Positions 8,220 to 21,161 are shown, counted from the stretch's first letter. The stretch: DNA of 64,000 nucleotides from an uncultured Tenacibaculum sp. (GCF_947502995.1 NZ_CANNBW010000005.1:1-64000); one strand, 5' to 3'. Translations and numbers: made by a program. Notes: generated by a model from the sequence alone, not told the origin.

Positions 8220-11200
8220 TTATAAACTTTGTTGGATTTCATCTTTTGGTCCAACTATTACTTGCTCATAATGTCTAAGACCTGTACCTGCTGGTATACG
8301 TTTACCTACAATTACATTCTCTTTTAATCCTTCAAGTGTATCAATCTTACCATTAACAGCTGCTTCATTTAACACTTTCGTTGTTTCCTGGAACGATGCT
8401 GCCGAGATAAATGACTTCGTTTGTAACGAAGCTCTAGTAATTCCTTGTAATACTTGTTCTGCTGTTGCAGGCTGAGCATCTCTTGCAATTACTAATTCTT
8501 TATCTGCTCTACGTAAGATAGAATTCTCATCTCTTAGTTCACGTGCTGTAATTAATTGACCTTCTCTTAAATTCTCAGAGTCTCCTGCATTCTCAATTAC
8601 TTTCATTCCGTAAATTTTATCATTTTCTTCGATAAAATCGTTCTTGTGAGCTAATTGATTCTCTAAGAACAATGTATCTCCAGAATCAATAATCTTAACT
8701 TTACGCATCATTTGACGTACTACAACTTCAAAGTGCTTATCGTTAATTTTCACCCCTTGTAAACGGTATACATCTTGTATTTCATTTACTAAGTATTCTT
8801 GAACTGCTGAAGGTCCTTTAATTCTTAAGATATCAGCCGGTGTAGTAGCACCATCAGATAATGGCATACCTGCTTTAATAAAGTCATTTTCTTGAACTAA
8901 AATTTGGTTCGATAACTTTACTAAATACTTCTTAATATCTCCAGTTTTAGACTCTACAATAATCTCACGATTACCACGCTTGATTTTTCCGAAAGATACA
9001 ACTCCGTCAATTTCAGCAACTACAGCTGGGTTTGATGGATTACGTGCTTCAAATAATTCTGTTACACGTGGTAAACCTCCTGTAATATCCCCTGCTTTAC
9101 CAGACTTACGTGGAATTTTAACTAAAGTTTTACCTTCTTCTACATCATCTCCATTCTCTACAATTAAATGAGCTCCTACAGGTAAACTATACGAACGTAA
9201 AGCATTACCATCAGCATCTTCAATAATTAAAGAAGGAATGATCTTTTTATTCTTAGAATCTGTAATTACTTTCTCTTGGAATCCTGTTTGTTCATCAACT
9301 TCTACAGAGTAGTTAATACCTTGCTCTAAATTGTCAAACTTAACTTTACCTCCAAATTCTGAAACAATAACTCCATTAAATGGATCCCATTGACATACTG
9401 CATCTCCTTTTTTGATCGTCTTTCTTTCTTTTTCAAAAATGATAGACCCGTAAGGAATATTATTAGTACTTAAAGTAATTCCAGTTTTCTTATCTATAAT
9501 TTTAATTTCAGCTGTACGAGAAATAACAATTTCTACAGGGTCTCCATTACTATCCTTCCCATTAACTGTACGTAAATCTTCAATTTTTACGTTACCGTCG
9601 AATTTAGAAATTAATTTATTTTCTTCTGAAATGTTTCCTGCTACCCCTCCAACGTGGAATGTACGTAGTGTTAACTGTGTACCTGGCTCTCCAATTGACT
9701 GTGCAGCAATTACACCAACAGCTTCTCCTCTTTGTACTTTCTTAGCCGTAGATAAACTCTTACCGTAACACTGAGCACAAATTCCTCTCTTAGACTCACA
9801 AGTTAAAGGAGAACGTACTTCTACTCTATCGATACCTGTAGCTTGAATTGCTTTAGCTAAAGGTTCAGTAATAAGTTGACCAGCATTTACTAAAATATCA
9901 TCTGAATTAGGTTTATAAACATCATGTAAAGATACTCTACCTTCAATTCTATCCGCTAAAGACTCAACGATTTCATCGTTTTTCTTTAATGGCATAATCT
10001 CTAATCCACGTAATGTACCACAATCTTCTTCATTTACAATTACATCTTGAGATACATCTACTAAACGACGCGTTAAATATCCAGCATCGGCAGTTTTTAA
10101 TGCGGTATCGGCTAATCCTTTACGAGCACCGTGCGTAGAGATAAAGTATTCTAAAATTGAAAGACCTTCTTTAAAGTTAGAAAGAATTGGGTTTTCAATA
10201 ATCTCTCCACCACCAGCAGTCGATTTTTTAGGCTTTGCCATTAATCCACGCATACCTGTTAACTGACGAATCTGCTCTTTAGAACCACGGGCTCCAGAAT
10301 CTAACATCATAAATACAGAGTTAAATCCTTGTTGATCTTCACGTAAACGTTTCATCGATAATTCTGTTAATCGGTTGTTTGTAGAACCCCAAACATCAAT
10401 TACCTGATTATAACGTTCTTTTTGAGTTAACATACCCATGTTATAGTTCATTACAATTCCATCCACCTCTTTATTAGCTTCAGCAATCATAGTGTGCTTT
10501 TCTTCTGGAATAATGATATCTCCTAATGAGAAAGATAAACCACCTTGGAAGGCAAATTTATATCCCATGTTTTTGATTTCATCTAAGAATTTACCAACAG
10601 CAGGAATATCTGTAACTTTTAATATATCACCAATAATTCCTCTTAAAGATTTCTTAGTTAAAACCTGGTTTACATAACCAGCAGCTTCTGGTACAACTTC
10701 GTTAAATAAAACTCTACCTACTGTAGTTTCTATAATTTTAGTTACTACTTGACCATCTTCAACATCTTGAGTTCTTACTTTAATACCAGCATTTAAGTCT
10801 ACTCTCTTTTCATTGTAAGCAATAGTAACTTCTTCTGGAGAATAGAATGTTAAACCTTCTCCTTTGATTACTAACTCTGGAGTAGATTTACGCTCTTTAG
10901 TCATGTAATATAACCCTAATACCATATCCTGAGATGGTACAGTAATTGGAGCACCATTTGCAGGGTTTAAGATATTGTGAGAAGCTAACATTAATAACTG
11001 AGCTTCTAAGATAGCTTCTGGTCCTAAAGGTAAGTGAACCGCCATTTGATCCCCATCGAAATCGGCGTTAAATGCCGTACATACTAATGGGTGTAAACGG
11101 ATTGCTTTACCTTCTATTAATTTTGGTTGGAATGCTTGAATACCTAAACGGTGTAACGTAGGAGCACGGTTTAATAAAACTGGATGACCTTTAATTACAT

Positions 11201-12491
11201 TTTCAAGAATATCCCAAACAACTGGTTCTTTTCTATCTATAATTTTCTTTGCAGATTTAACCGTCTTAACAATACCTCTTTCGATTAACTTACGAATTAC
11301 GAAAGGCTTGTATAATTCAGCTGCCATATCTTTTGGCAATCCACATTCGTATAATTTTAATTCTGGTCCAACAACAATTACAGAACGCGCAGAGTAATCA
11401 ACACGCTTTCCTAATAAGTTCTGACGGAAACGTCCTTGTTTACCCTTTAACGAATCAGATAATGACTTTAATGGTCTGTTTGATTCTGTCTTAACTGCTG
11501 ATGATTTACGTGTATTATCAAATAATGAATCTACAGATTCTTGTAACATACGTTTCTCATTTCTTAAGATTACTTCAGGAGCTTTAATCTCCATTAATCT
11601 CTTTAAACGATTGTTACGGATAATTACACGACGATATAAATCATTTAAATCTGAAGTAGCGAAACGACCTCCATCTAATGGTACTAATGGACGTAACTCT
11701 GGTGGAATTACAGGAACAACTTTCATGATCATCCACTCTGGCTTATTCTCTCTATTCTTTTGAGAATCTCTAAAAGCCTCTACTACATTTAACCTCTTTA
11801 AAGCTTCATTTTTACGCTGTTTAGAAGTCTCAGTATTCGCCTTGTGTCTTAATTGGTAAGATAACTCATCTAAATCGATACGAGCTAATAACTCAATTAA
11901 ACACTCAGCTCCCATTTTAGCTATAAACTTATTAGGATCTGTATCTTCTAAATATTGATTATCTTGTGGTAAAGAATCAGCTATATCTAAATATTCTTCT
12001 TCTGTTAAGAAGTCTAATTTCTGTAATGGTTCACCTTCGGCATTTTTAGCAATACCTGGTTGAATTACTACATAACGCTCATAATAGATGATCATATCTA
12101 ACTTTTTAGATGGTAAACCTAATAAGTATCCCATTTTGTTAGGTAATGATCTAAAGTACCAAATATGAGCAACTGGTACTACCAAATTGATGTGACCTAC
12201 TCTATCTCTACGAACTTTTTTCTCAGTTACTTCAACTCCACATCGATCACAAACGATTCCTTTGTATCGGATTCTTTTGTATTTACCACAAGCACATTCA
12301 TAATCTTTAACAGGACCAAAAATTCTTTCACAGAAAAGTCCATCTCTTTCTGGTTTGTGCGTACGGTAATTTATTGTTTCTGGTTTTAAAACCTCTCCTT
12401 TAGATGCTTCTAAAATAGATTCAGGAGATGCTAAACCAATTGAAATTTTGTTAAATTTCTTAACAGTGTATTTTTCGTTCTTTCTTGCCAT
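8220..12491 (-). CDS. rpoC: DNA-directed RNA polymerase subunit beta'
   Basis: 1423 residues from the MARKNEKYT start at 12491, which matches family N-termini; an in-frame ATG four codons upstream (12503) is less likely. Visible landmarks are the N-terminal zinc site ([19 protein letters not shown]), the catalytic [12 protein letters not shown] loop holding three magnesium-binding aspartates, and the second zinc site [13 protein letters not shown]. It follows rpoB by about 100 bases in the same operon and assembles with it into core RNA polymerase. Confidence 0.98.
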   Translation of the reverse strand: MARKNEKYTVKKFNKISIGLASPESILEASKGEVLKPETINYRTHKPERDGLFCERIFGPVKDYECACGKYKRIRYKGIVCDRCGVEVTEKKVRRDRVGHINLVVPVAHIWYFRSLPNKMGYLLGLPSKKLDMIIYYERYVVIQPGIAKNAEGEPLQKLDFLTEEEYLDIADSLPQDNQYLEDTDPNKFIAKMGAECLIELLARIDLDELSYQLRHKANTETSKQRKNEALKRLNVVEAFRDSQKNRENKPEWMIMKVVPVIPPELRPLVPLDGGRFATSDLNDLYRRVIIRNNRLKRLMEIKAPEVILRNEKRMLQESVDSLFDNTRKSSAVKTESNRPLKSLSDSLKGKQGRFRQNLLGKRVDYSARSVIVVGPELKLYECGLPKDMAAELYKPFVIRKLIERGIVKTVKSAKKIIDRKEPVVWDILENVIKGHPVLLNRAPTLHRLGIQAFQPKLIEGKAIRLHPLVCTAFNADFDGDQMAVHLPLGPEAILEAQLLMLASHNILNPANGAPITVPSQDMVLGLYYMTKERKSTPELVIKGEGLTFYSPEEVTIAYNEKRVDLNAGIKVRTQDVEDGQVVTKIIETTVGRVLFNEVVPEAAGYVNQVLTKKSLRGIIGDILKVTDIPAVGKFLDEIKNMGYKFAFQGGLSFSLGDIIIPEEKHTMIAEANKEVDGIVMNYNMGMLTQKERYNQVIDVWGSTNNRLTELSMKRLREDQQGFNSVFMMLDSGARGSKEQIRQLTGMRGLMAKPKKSTAGGGEIIENPILSNFKEGLSILEYFISTHGARKGLADTALKTADAGYLTRRLVDVSQDVIVNEEDCGTLRGLEIMPLKKNDEIVESLADRIEGRVSLHDVYKPNSDDILVNAGQLITEPLAKAIQATGIDRVEVRSPLTCESKRGICAQCYGKSLSTAKKVQRGEAVGVIAAQSIGEPGTQLTLRTFHVGGVAGNISEENKLISKFDGNVKIEDLRTVNGKDSNGDPVEIVISRTAEIKIIDKKTGITLSTNNIPYGSIIFEKERKTIKKGDAVCQWDPFNGVIVSEFGGKVKFDNLEQGINYSVEVDEQTGFQEKVITDSKNKKIIPSLIIEDADGNALRSYSLPVGAHLIVENGDDVEEGKTLVKIPRKSGKAGDITGGLPRVTELFEARNPSNPAVVAEIDGVVSFGKIKRGNREIIVESKTGDIKKYLVKLSNQILVQENDFIKAGMPLSDGATTPADILRIKGPSAVQEYLVNEIQDVYRLQGVKINDKHFEVVVRQMMRKVKIIDSGDTLFLENQLAHKNDFIEENDKIYGMKVIENAGDSENLREGQLITARELRDENSILRRADKELVIARDAQPATAEQVLQGITRASLQTKSFISAASFQETTKVLNEAAVNGKIDTLEGLKENVIVGKRIPAGTGLRHYEQVIVGPKDEIQQSL

Positions 12492-12553
12492 AATAGTTTG
12501 CAAAATGCTTTAAGCTATAATGCTTAAATTATAAATTATATAAACACTGAAAC

Positions 12554-12577
12554 CAAGATTGCTAAAAAGCAATCTTG
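12554..12577 (-). other. Hairpin in the rpoB-rpoC spacer
   Basis: CAAGATTGCT / AGCAATCTTG is a perfect 10-bp stem with a 4-base loop between rpoB and rpoC. There is no T-run directly after it on the minus strand, so it looks more like an RNA processing or stabilising element than a terminator. Confidence 0.55.
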
Positions 12578-12588
12578 ATTATCTTTTT

Positions 12589-15500
12589 TTACTCTTCTAA
12601 TTTAACGTCTAATCCTAAACCTTTAAGTTCGTGCATTAATACGTTAAATGATTCTGGTAATCCAGGTTCTGGCATAGCTTCACCTTTAACTATACTTTCG
12701 TAAGCTTTAGCTCTACCTAATACATCATCCGATTTTACAGTTAAGATCTCACGTAAGATACTAGAAGCTCCATATGCTTCAAGAGCCCATACCTCCATTT
12801 CTCCAAAACGCTGACCTCCAAATTGAGCTTTACCTCCTAATGGCTGTTGCGTAATTAAAGAGTATGGTCCGATAGAACGTGCGTGCATCTTATCTTCAAT
12901 CATGTGTCCTAACTTAATCATATAAATTACCCCAACTGTTGCTGGCTGATCGAAACGTTGTCCTGTACCTCCATCATATAAATATGTATGACCAAATCTA
13001 GGAATTCCTGCCTCGTCTGTTAATTTATTGATTTCATCTAAAGAAGCACCATCGAAAATTGGAGTTGCATATTTCTGACCTAATTTTTGACCTGCCCATC
13101 CAAGAACAGTTTCATAAATCTGACCAATATTCATACGAGAAGGTACCCCTAATGGATTTAAAACAATATCTACTGGTGTTCCATCTTCTAAGAAAGGCAT
13201 ATCCTCTTGACGTACAATACGAGCAACAATACCTTTGTTACCGTGACGTCCTGCCATCTTATCTCCAACTTTTAATTTACGCTTTTTAGCAATATAAATC
13301 TTAGCTAACTTTAAAATACCTGCTGGTAATTCATCTCCTACAGAAATTGTAAACTTCTCACGACGTAAAACTCCTTGTAAGTCGTTAACTTTAATTTTAT
13401 AGTTATGAATTAACTCTACAACAAGAGCATTTAACTCTTTATCTGTAGTCCAAACACCACTTAAGTGAGTAAAATCATCTACTGAGTTTAACATCTTTTG
13501 AGTGAATTTCTTACCTTTTGGTAAAACTTCTTCACCTAAATCGTTAAATATACCTTGAGATGTTTTTCCACTAATTAGGTGGAATAATTTTTCAATTAAC
13601 TGATCTTTTAAATCCTCGAACTTAGATACAAAAGAAGCTTCTAAAGTAGCTACTGCTTCTTTATCTCTTGCTCTTTTGTTTTTATCTTTTACAGCTCTCT
13701 TAAATAATTTCTTATTAATTACAACACCTTTTAATGATGGAGAAGCTTTTAAAGAAGCATCTTTTACATCTCCTGCTTTATCACCAAAAATTGCTCTTAA
13801 TAATTTTTCTTCTGGAGTTGGATCACTTTCTCCTTTAGGAGTAATTTTACCAATTAAAATATCTCCAGGCTTCACTTCAGCTCCTATACGGATCATTCCA
13901 TTTTCATCAAGATCTTTAGTAGCCTCTTCTGAAACGTTTGGAATATCGTTTGTTAATTCTTCTGCTCCTAATTTTGTATCACGAACATCTAAAGAATATT
14001 CATCAATATGGATAGAAGTAAATATATCTTCACGAACTACTTTTTCAGAAATTACAATCGCATCCTCAAAGTTATATCCTTTCCAAGGCATGAAGGCAAC
14101 CTTCATATTTCTACCTAAAGCTAACTCTCCTTGTTGCGTTGCATAACCTTCACAAAGAACTTGTCCCTTTTCAACTCTATCACCTTTTCTTACAATAGGT
14201 TTTAAGTTAATATTAGTTCCTTGGTTAGTTTTTCTGAACTTAATTAAGTCATATGATTTATCATCTGAATCAAAACTTACTAAACGCTCTTCGTCAGTTC
14301 TATCATACTTAATAGTAACTGTATTTGCATCAACATACTCTACTACTCCATCTCCTTCTGCGTTTATTAAGATTCTAGAATCTTTAGCTACTCTTCTTTC
14401 TAATCCAGTTCCTACGATTGGTGCATCAGGTCTTAATAAAGGCACAGCCTGACGCATCATGTTAGATCCCATTAATGCACGGTTTGCATCATCATGCTCT
14501 AAGAAAGGAATTAATGAAGCTGATATAGAAGCTATTTGGTTAGGAGCAACGTCCATATAATTTACTACTTCTGGAGTAACTACAGGGAAATCTCCTTCCT
14601 CTCTTGCAATTACTTTATCTCTATCAATAGAACCGTCATCAGTAACTTCAATATTAGATTGAGCGAACTTCATTCCTTCTTCTTCTTCAGCACTCAAATA
14701 AATAGGTCCTTCGTCTAATACCTTACCTTCATTTACCTTTTTATATGGTGTTTCGATGAATCCCATTGGGTTTACTTTAGCATAAACCGCTAAAGATGAA
14801 ATAAGACCAATGTTTGGACCTTCTGGTGTTTCAATTGGACATAAACGACCGTAGTGAGTATAGTGAACATCACGAACCTCGAAACCTGCTCTCTCCCTAG
14901 ATAAACCTCCAGGTCCTAATGCAGATAAACGACGTTTATGTGTAATCTCAGCAAGAGGATTCGTCTGATCCATAAACTGAGATAACTGATTTGTTCCAAA
15001 GAAAGAATTAATCACAGAAGATAATGTCTTTGCATTAATTAAATCAATTGGAGTAAACACCTCATTGTCACGAACATTCATTCTTTCACGAATTGTACGA
15101 GCCATACGAGCTAAACCTACACCGAACTGACCTGCTAATTGCTCACCTACTGTACGTACACGACGGTTAGATAAGTGATCAATATCATCTACTTCTGCCT
15201 TCGAATTAATTAATTCAATTAAGTATTTAACGATAGTGATGATATCGTTCTTCGTTAATACTTTTTGATCAATATCTTCATTTAATTGAAGCTTAGTGTT
15301 CATTCTAAAACGACCAACTTCTCCTAAATTATATCTTTGCTCTGAAAAGAATAATTTATCTATAATACCTCTTGCTGTTTCCTCATCTGGTGGTTCAGCA
15401 TTACGTAATTGACGATAAATATGTTCTACTGCCTCTTTTTCAGAGTTTGTAGGATCTTTTTGTAATGTATTATGAATAATAGCATAATCTGCCATATCAT

Positions 15501-16398
15501 TATCTTCTTTGTGTAATAATATGGTTTTTGCACCTGCTTCAATTATTTCATCTACATGTTCTTTTTCTAAAATAGTATCACGGTCGAAAATGATTTCATT
15601 ACGCTCAATCGAAACTACCTCTCCTGTATCTTCATCTACGAAATCTTCGTGCCAAGTTTTTAATACCCTAGCTGCTAATTTTCTACCTAATACTTTTTTT
15701 AATCCAGCTTTAGAAACTTTTATTTCTTCAGCTAAATCAAAAATTTCAAGAATATCTTTATCTCTTTCGTAACCAATTGCTCGGAATAATGTTGTTACAG
15801 GTAATTTTTTCTTTCTATCGATATAAGCATACATCACCTGATTAATATCCGTAGCAAATTCAATCCAAGAACCTTTAAAAGGAATTACCCTTGCTGAATA
15901 TAATTTTGTTCCATTTGCATGGAAAGACTGACCAAAGAAAACTCCAGGAGATCTGTGTAATTGAGATACTACAACTCTCTCTGCTCCATTTATGATGAAT
16001 GTTCCTGATCCACTCATGTAAGGTATCGTACCTAAATACACATCTTGAACAATGGTTTCGAAATCTTCATGTTCAGGGTCTGTACAATATAACTTTAACC
16101 TTGCTTTAAGAGGTACACTATATGTTAAACCTCTTTCAATACACTCTTGTATACTGTATCTTGGTGGATCAACAAAGTAATCTAAAAATTCTAAAACGAA
16201 TTGATTTCTTGTATCTGTAATTGGGAAGTTATCCATGAAGGTTTTATATAAACCTTCTTCTCCTCTTTCTTCAGCTTTTGTTTGTAATTGGAAAAAATCT
16301 TGGAAAGATTTAATTTGAATATCCAAAAAATCTGGATAATCTGCTCCAATGCGTGAAGATGCGAAGTTGATTCTTTCAGTAGTTTTTATCGTTGCCAA
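12589..16398 (-). CDS. rpoB: DNA-directed RNA polymerase subunit beta
   Basis: 1269 residues, normal length for Bacteroidota. Landmarks include the rifampicin region ([39 protein letters not shown]), [17 protein letters not shown], the [16 protein letters not shown] motif and the C-terminal [18 protein letters not shown]. It lies about 240 bases after rplL, a spacer with a long hairpin, and is followed by rpoC. Confidence 0.98.
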   Translation of the reverse strand: MATIKTTERINFASSRIGADYPDFLDIQIKSFQDFFQLQTKAEERGEEGLYKTFMDNFPITDTRNQFVLEFLDYFVDPPRYSIQECIERGLTYSVPLKARLKLYCTDPEHEDFETIVQDVYLGTIPYMSGSGTFIINGAERVVVSQLHRSPGVFFGQSFHANGTKLYSARVIPFKGSWIEFATDINQVMYAYIDRKKKLPVTTLFRAIGYERDKDILEIFDLAEEIKVSKAGLKKVLGRKLAARVLKTWHEDFVDEDTGEVVSIERNEIIFDRDTILEKEHVDEIIEAGAKTILLHKEDNDMADYAIIHNTLQKDPTNSEKEAVEHIYRQLRNAEPPDEETARGIIDKLFFSEQRYNLGEVGRFRMNTKLQLNEDIDQKVLTKNDIITIVKYLIELINSKAEVDDIDHLSNRRVRTVGEQLAGQFGVGLARMARTIRERMNVRDNEVFTPIDLINAKTLSSVINSFFGTNQLSQFMDQTNPLAEITHKRRLSALGPGGLSRERAGFEVRDVHYTHYGRLCPIETPEGPNIGLISSLAVYAKVNPMGFIETPYKKVNEGKVLDEGPIYLSAEEEEGMKFAQSNIEVTDDGSIDRDKVIAREEGDFPVVTPEVVNYMDVAPNQIASISASLIPFLEHDDANRALMGSNMMRQAVPLLRPDAPIVGTGLERRVAKDSRILINAEGDGVVEYVDANTVTIKYDRTDEERLVSFDSDDKSYDLIKFRKTNQGTNINLKPIVRKGDRVEKGQVLCEGYATQQGELALGRNMKVAFMPWKGYNFEDAIVISEKVVREDIFTSIHIDEYSLDVRDTKLGAEELTNDIPNVSEEATKDLDENGMIRIGAEVKPGDILIGKITPKGESDPTPEEKLLRAIFGDKAGDVKDASLKASPSLKGVVINKKLFKRAVKDKNKRARDKEAVATLEASFVSKFEDLKDQLIEKLFHLISGKTSQGIFNDLGEEVLPKGKKFTQKMLNSVDDFTHLSGVWTTDKELNALVVELIHNYKIKVNDLQGVLRREKFTISVGDELPAGILKLAKIYIAKKRKLKVGDKMAGRHGNKGIVARIVRQEDMPFLEDGTPVDIVLNPLGVPSRMNIGQIYETVLGWAGQKLGQKYATPIFDGASLDEINKLTDEAGIPRFGHTYLYDGGTGQRFDQPATVGVIYMIKLGHMIEDKMHARSIGPYSLITQQPLGGKAQFGGQRFGEMEVWALEAYGASSILREILTVKSDDVLGRAKAYESIVKGEAMPEPGLPESFNVLMHELKGLGLDVKLEE

Positions 16399-16566
16399 AA
16401 GAGAAACTATTTTTGAATTAAAAATATCTTGTTAAACTAATAAAGTTTTTTTCTAACACTCTACAACTAAATTTAAAAATTAATAATTTGATAATCAATA
16501 ATTAAAAGTTGTAAAAAAACACAAACGATTTGAATGTGATTTTAAGAACAAATATATACACAAAAT

Positions 16567-16604
16567 GGTTTAGGCCTAGAACAAATAGTTCTAGAACCTA
16601 AACC
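16567..16604 (-). other. Long hairpin in the rplL-rpoB spacer
   Basis: GGTTTAGG and CTAGAAC pair with GTTCTAG and CCTAAACC around an AAATA loop, giving a 15-bp stem with a small bulge. A second short hairpin (TCCCAC / GTGGGGA, about 16617-16635) lies next to it. Position between L7/L12 and beta suggests attenuation or processing that adjusts ribosomal protein to polymerase ratio, as known at this junction in other bacteria; here that is inference. Confidence 0.6.
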
Positions 16605-16641
16605 TGTATTTTGTTATCCCACTTTATTGTGGGGAGTAAGC

Positions 16642-17016
16642 TTACTTTAACTCTACTTCAGCTCCTGCTTCTTCTAAAGACTTCTTAAGACCTTCAGCCT
16701 CATCTTTAGATACTCCTTCTTTTACTGGAGCTGGTGCGCTATCAACGATTCCTTTAGCTTCTTTTAATCCTAAACCAGTTAATTCCTTAACTAATTTTAC
16801 TACTGCTAATTTAGAACCTCCTGCTGCTTTTAAGATTACGTCGAACTCAGTTTTCTCTTCAGCTGCATCTCCACCTCCTGCTGGTCCAGCTGCTACTGCT
16901 ACTGCCGCTGCTGCAGGCTCGATACCATACTCATCTTTTAAGATATCTGCTAATTCATTAACTTCTTTTACTGTTAAGTTAACTAATTGTTCTGCGAATT
17001 CTTTTAAATCTGCCAT
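16642..17016 (-). CDS. rplL: 50S ribosomal protein L7/L12
   Basis: 124 residues. N-terminal dimerisation helices, an Ala/Gly-rich hinge ([17 protein letters not shown]) and the conserved C-terminal domain ([33 protein letters not shown]). It forms the ribosomal stalk with L10, encoded 45 bases upstream, and recruits translation factors including the EF-Tu encoded nearby. Confidence 0.97.
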   Translation of the reverse strand: MADLKEFAEQLVNLTVKEVNELADILKDEYGIEPAAAAVAVAAGPAGGGDAAEEKTEFDVILKAAGGSKLAVVKLVKELTGLGLKEAKGIVDSAPAPVKEGVSKDEAEGLKKSLEEAGAEVELK

Positions 17017-17061
17017 TTTAATTGTTTTAATTTTTTATTATTAGTTTATTAGTGCGCTTAA

Positions 17062-17580
17062 TTATTTATCTGATAAAGTTTTTAAGATACCAGATAACTT
17101 ACTACCTCCTGATTGTAATGCTGAAACAACATTCTTAGCAGGCGATTGTAATAATGTGATAATATCACCGATAAGTTCTTCTCTAGATTTGATATTTACA
17201 AGAGCGTCTAACTGATCGTCTCCAATGTAAACAGCTTCTTCTACAAAAGCTCCTTTTAATAAAGGTCTATCTTTAGATTTCTTTCTAAACTCCTTGATAA
17301 CTTTTGCAGGCGCATTTGCTGCTTCTGCAATCATCATTGAAGTATTACCTTTTAAAACTTCTGGTAATTCTCCAAAATCTTTATCTGAAGCTTCCATTGC
17401 TTTTTCTAGCAATGTATTTTTTACAACAGCCAATGTAACGTTAGCTTTAAAACAAGCTCTACGTAAGTTAGATGTAGTTGTAGCATCTAATCCAGAAATA
17501 TCTGCTAAATAGATTGTACTTGTATCTGCTAATTGCGCTGTTAAATCTTGTATTACTTGTGATTTTTCCTCTCTAGTCAT
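17062..17580 (-). CDS. rplJ: 50S ribosomal protein L10
   Basis: 172 residues with the L10 pattern (MTREEKSQVIQDLT at the start, NTLLEKAM, and a C-terminal helix SALQSGGSKLSGILKTLSD that binds L7/L12 dimers). It is placed between rplA and rplL as in almost all bacteria. L10-L12 often autoregulate this transcript; no specific site is recognised here. Confidence 0.97.
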   Translation of the reverse strand: MTREEKSQVIQDLTAQLADTSTIYLADISGLDATTTSNLRRACFKANVTLAVVKNTLLEKAMEASDKDFGELPEVLKGNTSMMIAEAANAPAKVIKEFRKKSKDRPLLKGAFVEEAVYIGDDQLDALVNIKSREELIGDIITLLQSPAKNVVSALQSGGSKLSGILKTLSDK

Positions 17581-17600
17581 GATATATAGATTTTAACTGC

Positions 17601-18293
17601 CTATGAAACAGATTTCACATCTACAGGAACACTAGGACTCATAGTTGAAGACATAAAAATACTCTTAATATAAGTTCCTTTTGCTGCTGTTGGCTTTAAT
17701 TTTAAAAGTGTTTGAACTAACTCGTTAGCATTTTCGGCAATTTTATCTGCATCGAAAGATGCTTTACCGATTGCAGCGTGAACAATACCAGTTTTATCAA
17801 CTTTAAAGTCAATTTTACCAGCTTTTACTTCAGTAACTGCTTTTGCAACATCCATAGTAACTGTACCAGTCTTTGGGTTTGGCATTAAACCTCTTGGTCC
17901 TAAAATACGACCTAAGGGACCTAATTTACCCATTACGCTAGGCATAGTAATAATAACATCTACGTCTGTCCAACCTCCTTTAATCTTTTGAAGGTATTCG
18001 TCTAATCCAACATAATCAGCACCTGCTGCTTGAGCTTCGGCTTCTTTATCTGGAGTAACTAATGCTAAAACTTTTACATCTTTACCAGTTCCGTGAGGTA
18101 ATGTTACAACTCCACGTACCATTTGATTAGCTTTACGAGGATCTACTCCTAAACGTATTGCTAAATCAACAGATGCATCAAACTTTACGTTTGTAATATC
18201 TTTGATTAATGCTGATGCCTCCTTTAAGTCATAAACCTTAGAGTTGTCAATCTTAGCACGAGCTTCTTTTTGCTTTTTTGTTAATCTTGCCAT
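17601..18293 (-). CDS. rplA: 50S ribosomal protein L1
   Basis: 230 residues. Contains [15 protein letters not shown], the [29 protein letters not shown] signature region and [21 protein letters not shown]. It forms the mobile L1 stalk of the large subunit. It lies 17 bases after rplK in the same operon. Confidence 0.97.
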   Translation of the reverse strand: MARLTKKQKEARAKIDNSKVYDLKEASALIKDITNVKFDASVDLAIRLGVDPRKANQMVRGVVTLPHGTGKDVKVLALVTPDKEAEAQAAGADYVGLDEYLQKIKGGWTDVDVIITMPSVMGKLGPLGRILGPRGLMPNPKTGTVTMDVAKAVTEVKAGKIDFKVDKTGIVHAAIGKASFDADKIAENANELVQTLLKLKPTAAKGTYIKSIFMSSTMSPSVPVDVKSVS

Positions 18294-18310
18294 TTTAATT
18301 CTCTTTTAGT

Positions 18311-18748
18311 TTAAGCAGGTGCATCACCTGTTACTGTTAATCCCATAGAGCGAGCAGTTCCTGCGATCATTCTCATTGCTGATTCGATTTCGAAAGCATT
18401 TAAATCTGCCATCTTATCCTCAGCAATTGTTCTAACTTGATCCCAAGTAACACTTGCTACTTTCTTTCTATTTGGTTCTCCAGAACCTTTCTTAATTTTG
18501 GCCGCTTCTAGTAATTGTACTGCAGCTGGTGGAGTTTTAACAACAAATTCGAATGATTTATCAGTATATACTGTAATCACTACTGGTAATACTTTACCTT
18601 GTTTGTCCTGTGTACGAGCATTGAACTGTTTACAGAACTCCATGATGTTAACTCCGGCAGCACCTAAAGCGGGTCCAACTGGTGGCGATGGGTTCGCAGC
18701 ACCTCCCCTTACTTGTAGTTTAACTAATTTACTTACTTCTTTTGCCAT
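18311..18748 (-). CDS. rplK: 50S ribosomal protein L11
   Basis: 145 residues with the L11 signatures ([52 protein letters not shown]). It sits at the GTPase-associated centre. First ribosomal protein gene after nusG, 67 bases downstream of it. Confidence 0.97.
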   Translation of the reverse strand: MAKEVSKLVKLQVRGGAANPSPPVGPALGAAGVNIMEFCKQFNARTQDKQGKVLPVVITVYTDKSFEFVVKTPPAAVQLLEAAKIKKGSGEPNRKKVASVTWDQVRTIAEDKMADLNAFEIESAMRMIAGTARSMGLTVTGDAPA

Positions 18749-18815
18749 TGTTTAAGTTTTAACGATGCATTAATTATGGAAGCTAATACATCTAAATAAA
18801 ATATATATGTAACTG

Positions 18816-19364
18816 TTATATTTTCTCTACTTGCATGTAGCTTAATTCTAATGGAGTTTTTCTTCCGAAAATCTTAACCATTACTTCAAGCTTACGTTTT
18901 TCCTCGTTTACATTTTCAACTATTCCGTCAAATCCATTAAATGGACCATCTACAACTTTCACAGTTTCTCCGACAGTATAAGGAATAGCTACATTTTCTT
19001 CATTAACAGATAACTCGTCTACTTTACCAAGCATTCTATTAACTTCTGATTTACGCATAGGAACTGGATCACCTCCTTTAGTTTCACCTAAAAAACCTAT
19101 TACACCTGTAACAGATTTTATTACGTGAGGAACCTCACCAGCTAAGTTAGCTTCAACCATTATGTATCCAGGAAAATAAACTCTTTCTCTATTTATTTTC
19201 TTACCATTTCTAATTTGAACAACTTTCTCTGTAGGAACGATAACTTGATTAACATAGTCAGATAATCCATGTCTAGCTATCTCTGTTTCGATGTAAGACT
19301 TGACTTTATTCTCCTGCCCACCTATCGCTCTCACGACATACCATTTCATTACTGAATCAGCCAT
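18816..19364 (-). CDS. nusG: Transcription termination/antitermination factor NusG
   Basis: 182 residues: NGN domain (KWYVVRAIGGQENKVKSYIE, VYFPGYIMVEA) and C-terminal KOW motif (VGETVKVVDGPFNGFDGIV). It binds the polymerase clamp encoded by rpoB/rpoC in the same cluster. It begins two bases after the secE stop, indicating co-transcription. Confidence 0.97.
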   Translation of the reverse strand: MADSVMKWYVVRAIGGQENKVKSYIETEIARHGLSDYVNQVIVPTEKVVQIRNGKKINRERVYFPGYIMVEANLAGEVPHVIKSVTGVIGFLGETKGGDPVPMRKSEVNRMLGKVDELSVNEENVAIPYTVGETVKVVDGPFNGFDGIVENVNEEKRKLEVMVKIFGRKTPLELSYMQVEKI

Positions 19365-19366
19365 CC

Positions 19367-19561
19367 TTAAAATAAATTAAAAAATTTATCTAAACTTGAT
19401 TGAAAAACTTTATCAATAAACGCTACAGCTAAAGCAAAAACAATTGTGAAAACTGCAACTACTACTGTAGATTTCTGTGCTTCTTCACGAGAAATCCAAG
19501 TCATGTTAGTACTTAATTCTTCAAAAGAATCTTTAATATATTGTATAAAGTTGTTCATCAC
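19367..19561 (-). CDS. secE: Preprotein translocase subunit SecE
   Basis: 64 residues with an amphipathic N-terminal helix (DSFEELSTNMTWISREEAQK) and a single membrane helix about 29-49 (TVVVAVFTIVFALAVAFIDKV). This one-helix form is typical of most bacteria. It lies between tRNA-Trp and nusG, the standard arrangement in Bacteroidota. Confidence 0.95.
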   Translation of the reverse strand: MMNNFIQYIKDSFEELSTNMTWISREEAQKSTVVVAVFTIVFALAVAFIDKVFQSSLDKFFNLF

Positions 19562-19573
19562 TTATAAAATTTG

Positions 19574-19646
19574 CACGGGTTGAGAGGCTCGAACTCCCGA
19601 CACCTGGTTTTGGAGACCAGTGCTCTACCAACTGAGCTAAACCCGT
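19574..19646 (-). tRNA. trnW: tRNA-Trp (CCA)
   Basis: 73-nt cloverleaf: acceptor ACGGGTT / AACCCGT, TAGCTCAGTTGGTAGAGC D-arm, anticodon CCA in CTCCAAA, T-arm with GTTCGAG, discriminator G. No encoded CCA end. Confidence 0.95.
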
Positions 19647-19698
19647 ATTATAAAGACGTCCCGGCTGGGACGCCTCTAGTCTTATTACTAATTAATTA

Positions 19699-20886
19699 TT
19701 AGTCTAAAATTTCAGTTACCTGACCAGCACCTACTGTTCTACCACCTTCACGGATAGCAAACTGTAAACCGATGTTTAATGCAATTGGTTGGATTAAATC
19801 AACTGTAATAGTTAAGTTATCACCTGGCATTACCATTTCTACACCATCAGGTAAACCAATGTTACCAGTTACATCTGTAGTACGTACGTAGAACTGTGGA
19901 CGGTAGTTATTATGGAAAGGAGTGTGACGACCACCTTCTTCTTTCTTTAAGATATAAACCTCAGCTTTAAACTTAGCGTGTGGAGTTACAGAACCTGGCT
20001 TAACGATTACCATTCCTCTTTTGATATCAGTCTTATCAATACCTCTTAATAAGATACCTGCATTATCACCAGCCTCACCTCTATCTAAAATCTGACGGAA
20101 CATTTCGATTCCTGTAACAGTAGAAGTTAACTTTTCAGTTCCCATTCCTATAATCTCTACAGGATCTCCAGAATTGATGATACCAGTTTCGATACGACCA
20201 GTAGCAACAGTACCACGACCTGTAATAGAGAATACATCTTCAATCGGCATTAAGAAATCCTTCTCAGTATCTCTTGGTGGCTCCTCAATCCAAGTATCAA
20301 CAGCTTCCATTAAAGATAATACTGTATCAACCCATTTTTGCTCTCCATTTAAAGCTCCTAAAGCAGAACCTTGGATCACAGGACTATTATCTCCATCATA
20401 CTCATAGAAAGATAATAATTCTCTAACTTCCATTTCAACTAACTCTAATAACTCCTCATCATCAACCATATCAACTTTGTTTAAGAAAACAACGATACGT
20501 GGAATACCTACCTGACGACCTAATAAGATGTGCTCACGAGTTTGAGGCATTGGACCATCTGTAGCAGCAACTACTAAGATAGCACCATCCATTTGTGCAG
20601 CACCAGTTACCATGTTCTTTACATAATCGGCGTGACCTGGACAGTCAACGTGTGCATAGTGACGGTTTGCAGTAGCATACTCTACGTGAGAAGAGTTAAT
20701 TGTAATACCTCTTTCTTTCTCTTCTGGAGCGTTATCGATTTGATCAAATGCTCTCTGCTCAGAAAATCCTGCGTCAGCTAATACTTTAGTGATAGCAGCA
20801 GTTAATGTAGTTTTACCGTGATCTACGTGACCGATTGTACCTACGTTTAAGTGCGGTTTCGAACGATCGTAAGTTCCTTTTGCCAT
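19699..20886 (-). CDS. tuf: Elongation factor Tu
   Basis: 395 residues. GTP-binding motifs GHVDHGKTT (P-loop), [16 protein letters not shown] and SALGA are all intact; domains 2 and 3 follow ([13 protein letters not shown], ending [10 protein letters not shown]). It carries aminoacyl-tRNA to the ribosome. The gene sits between tRNA-Thr(GGT) and tRNA-Trp, the common tRNA-tufB type arrangement, so mRNA and tRNA probably come from one processed transcript. A small GC hairpin (CGTCCCGGCTGGGACG, about 19656-19671) lies between tuf and tRNA-Trp. Confidence 0.98.
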   Translation of the reverse strand: MAKGTYDRSKPHLNVGTIGHVDHGKTTLTAAITKVLADAGFSEQRAFDQIDNAPEEKERGITINSSHVEYATANRHYAHVDCPGHADYVKNMVTGAAQMDGAILVVAATDGPMPQTREHILLGRQVGIPRIVVFLNKVDMVDDEELLELVEMEVRELLSFYEYDGDNSPVIQGSALGALNGEQKWVDTVLSLMEAVDTWIEEPPRDTEKDFLMPIEDVFSITGRGTVATGRIETGIINSGDPVEIIGMGTEKLTSTVTGIEMFRQILDRGEAGDNAGILLRGIDKTDIKRGMVIVKPGSVTPHAKFKAEVYILKKEEGGRHTPFHNNYRPQFYVRTTDVTGNIGLPDGVEMVMPGDNLTITVDLIQPIALNIGLQFAIREGGRTVGAGQVTEILD

Positions 20887-20947
20887 GATTATTAATTTTA
20901 ATTCTTAGTTAAATATATTTAGTGTTATCGTAAACTCTATTTTATTG

Positions 20948-21020
20948 AGCCAATGACGGGACTTGAACCCGTGACCTCATCCCTACCAAGGATGCGCTCT
21001 ACCAGCTGAGCTACACCGGC
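20948..21020 (-). tRNA. trnT: tRNA-Thr (GGT)
   Basis: 73-nt cloverleaf with acceptor GCCGGTG / CATTGGC (two G-U pairs), D-arm TAGCTCAGCTGGTAGAGC, anticodon GGT within CTTGGTA, T-arm GGTTCAAGTCC and discriminator T. Confidence 0.94.
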
Positions 21021-21088
21021 GTCACATTTATAATTATTACTTTGATTTATTACTCAATTTCAAAAACCAAAAATTATAAATGATTTTG

Positions 21089-21161
21089 AGCGGGAGACCG
21101 GGTTCGAACCGGCGACATTCAGCTTGGAAGGCTGACGCTCTACCAACTGAGCTACTCCCGC
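21089..21161 (-). tRNA. trnG: tRNA-Gly (TCC)
   Basis: 73-nt cloverleaf: acceptor GCGGGAG / CTCCCGC, anticodon TCC in CTTCCAA, T-arm GGTTCGAACC, discriminator T. Confidence 0.95.

Noticed and set aside
13676-14146. Plus-strand open frame of 156 codons within rpoB
   Set aside because: Antisense to a highly conserved essential gene, no recognisable product; codon-bias shadow.
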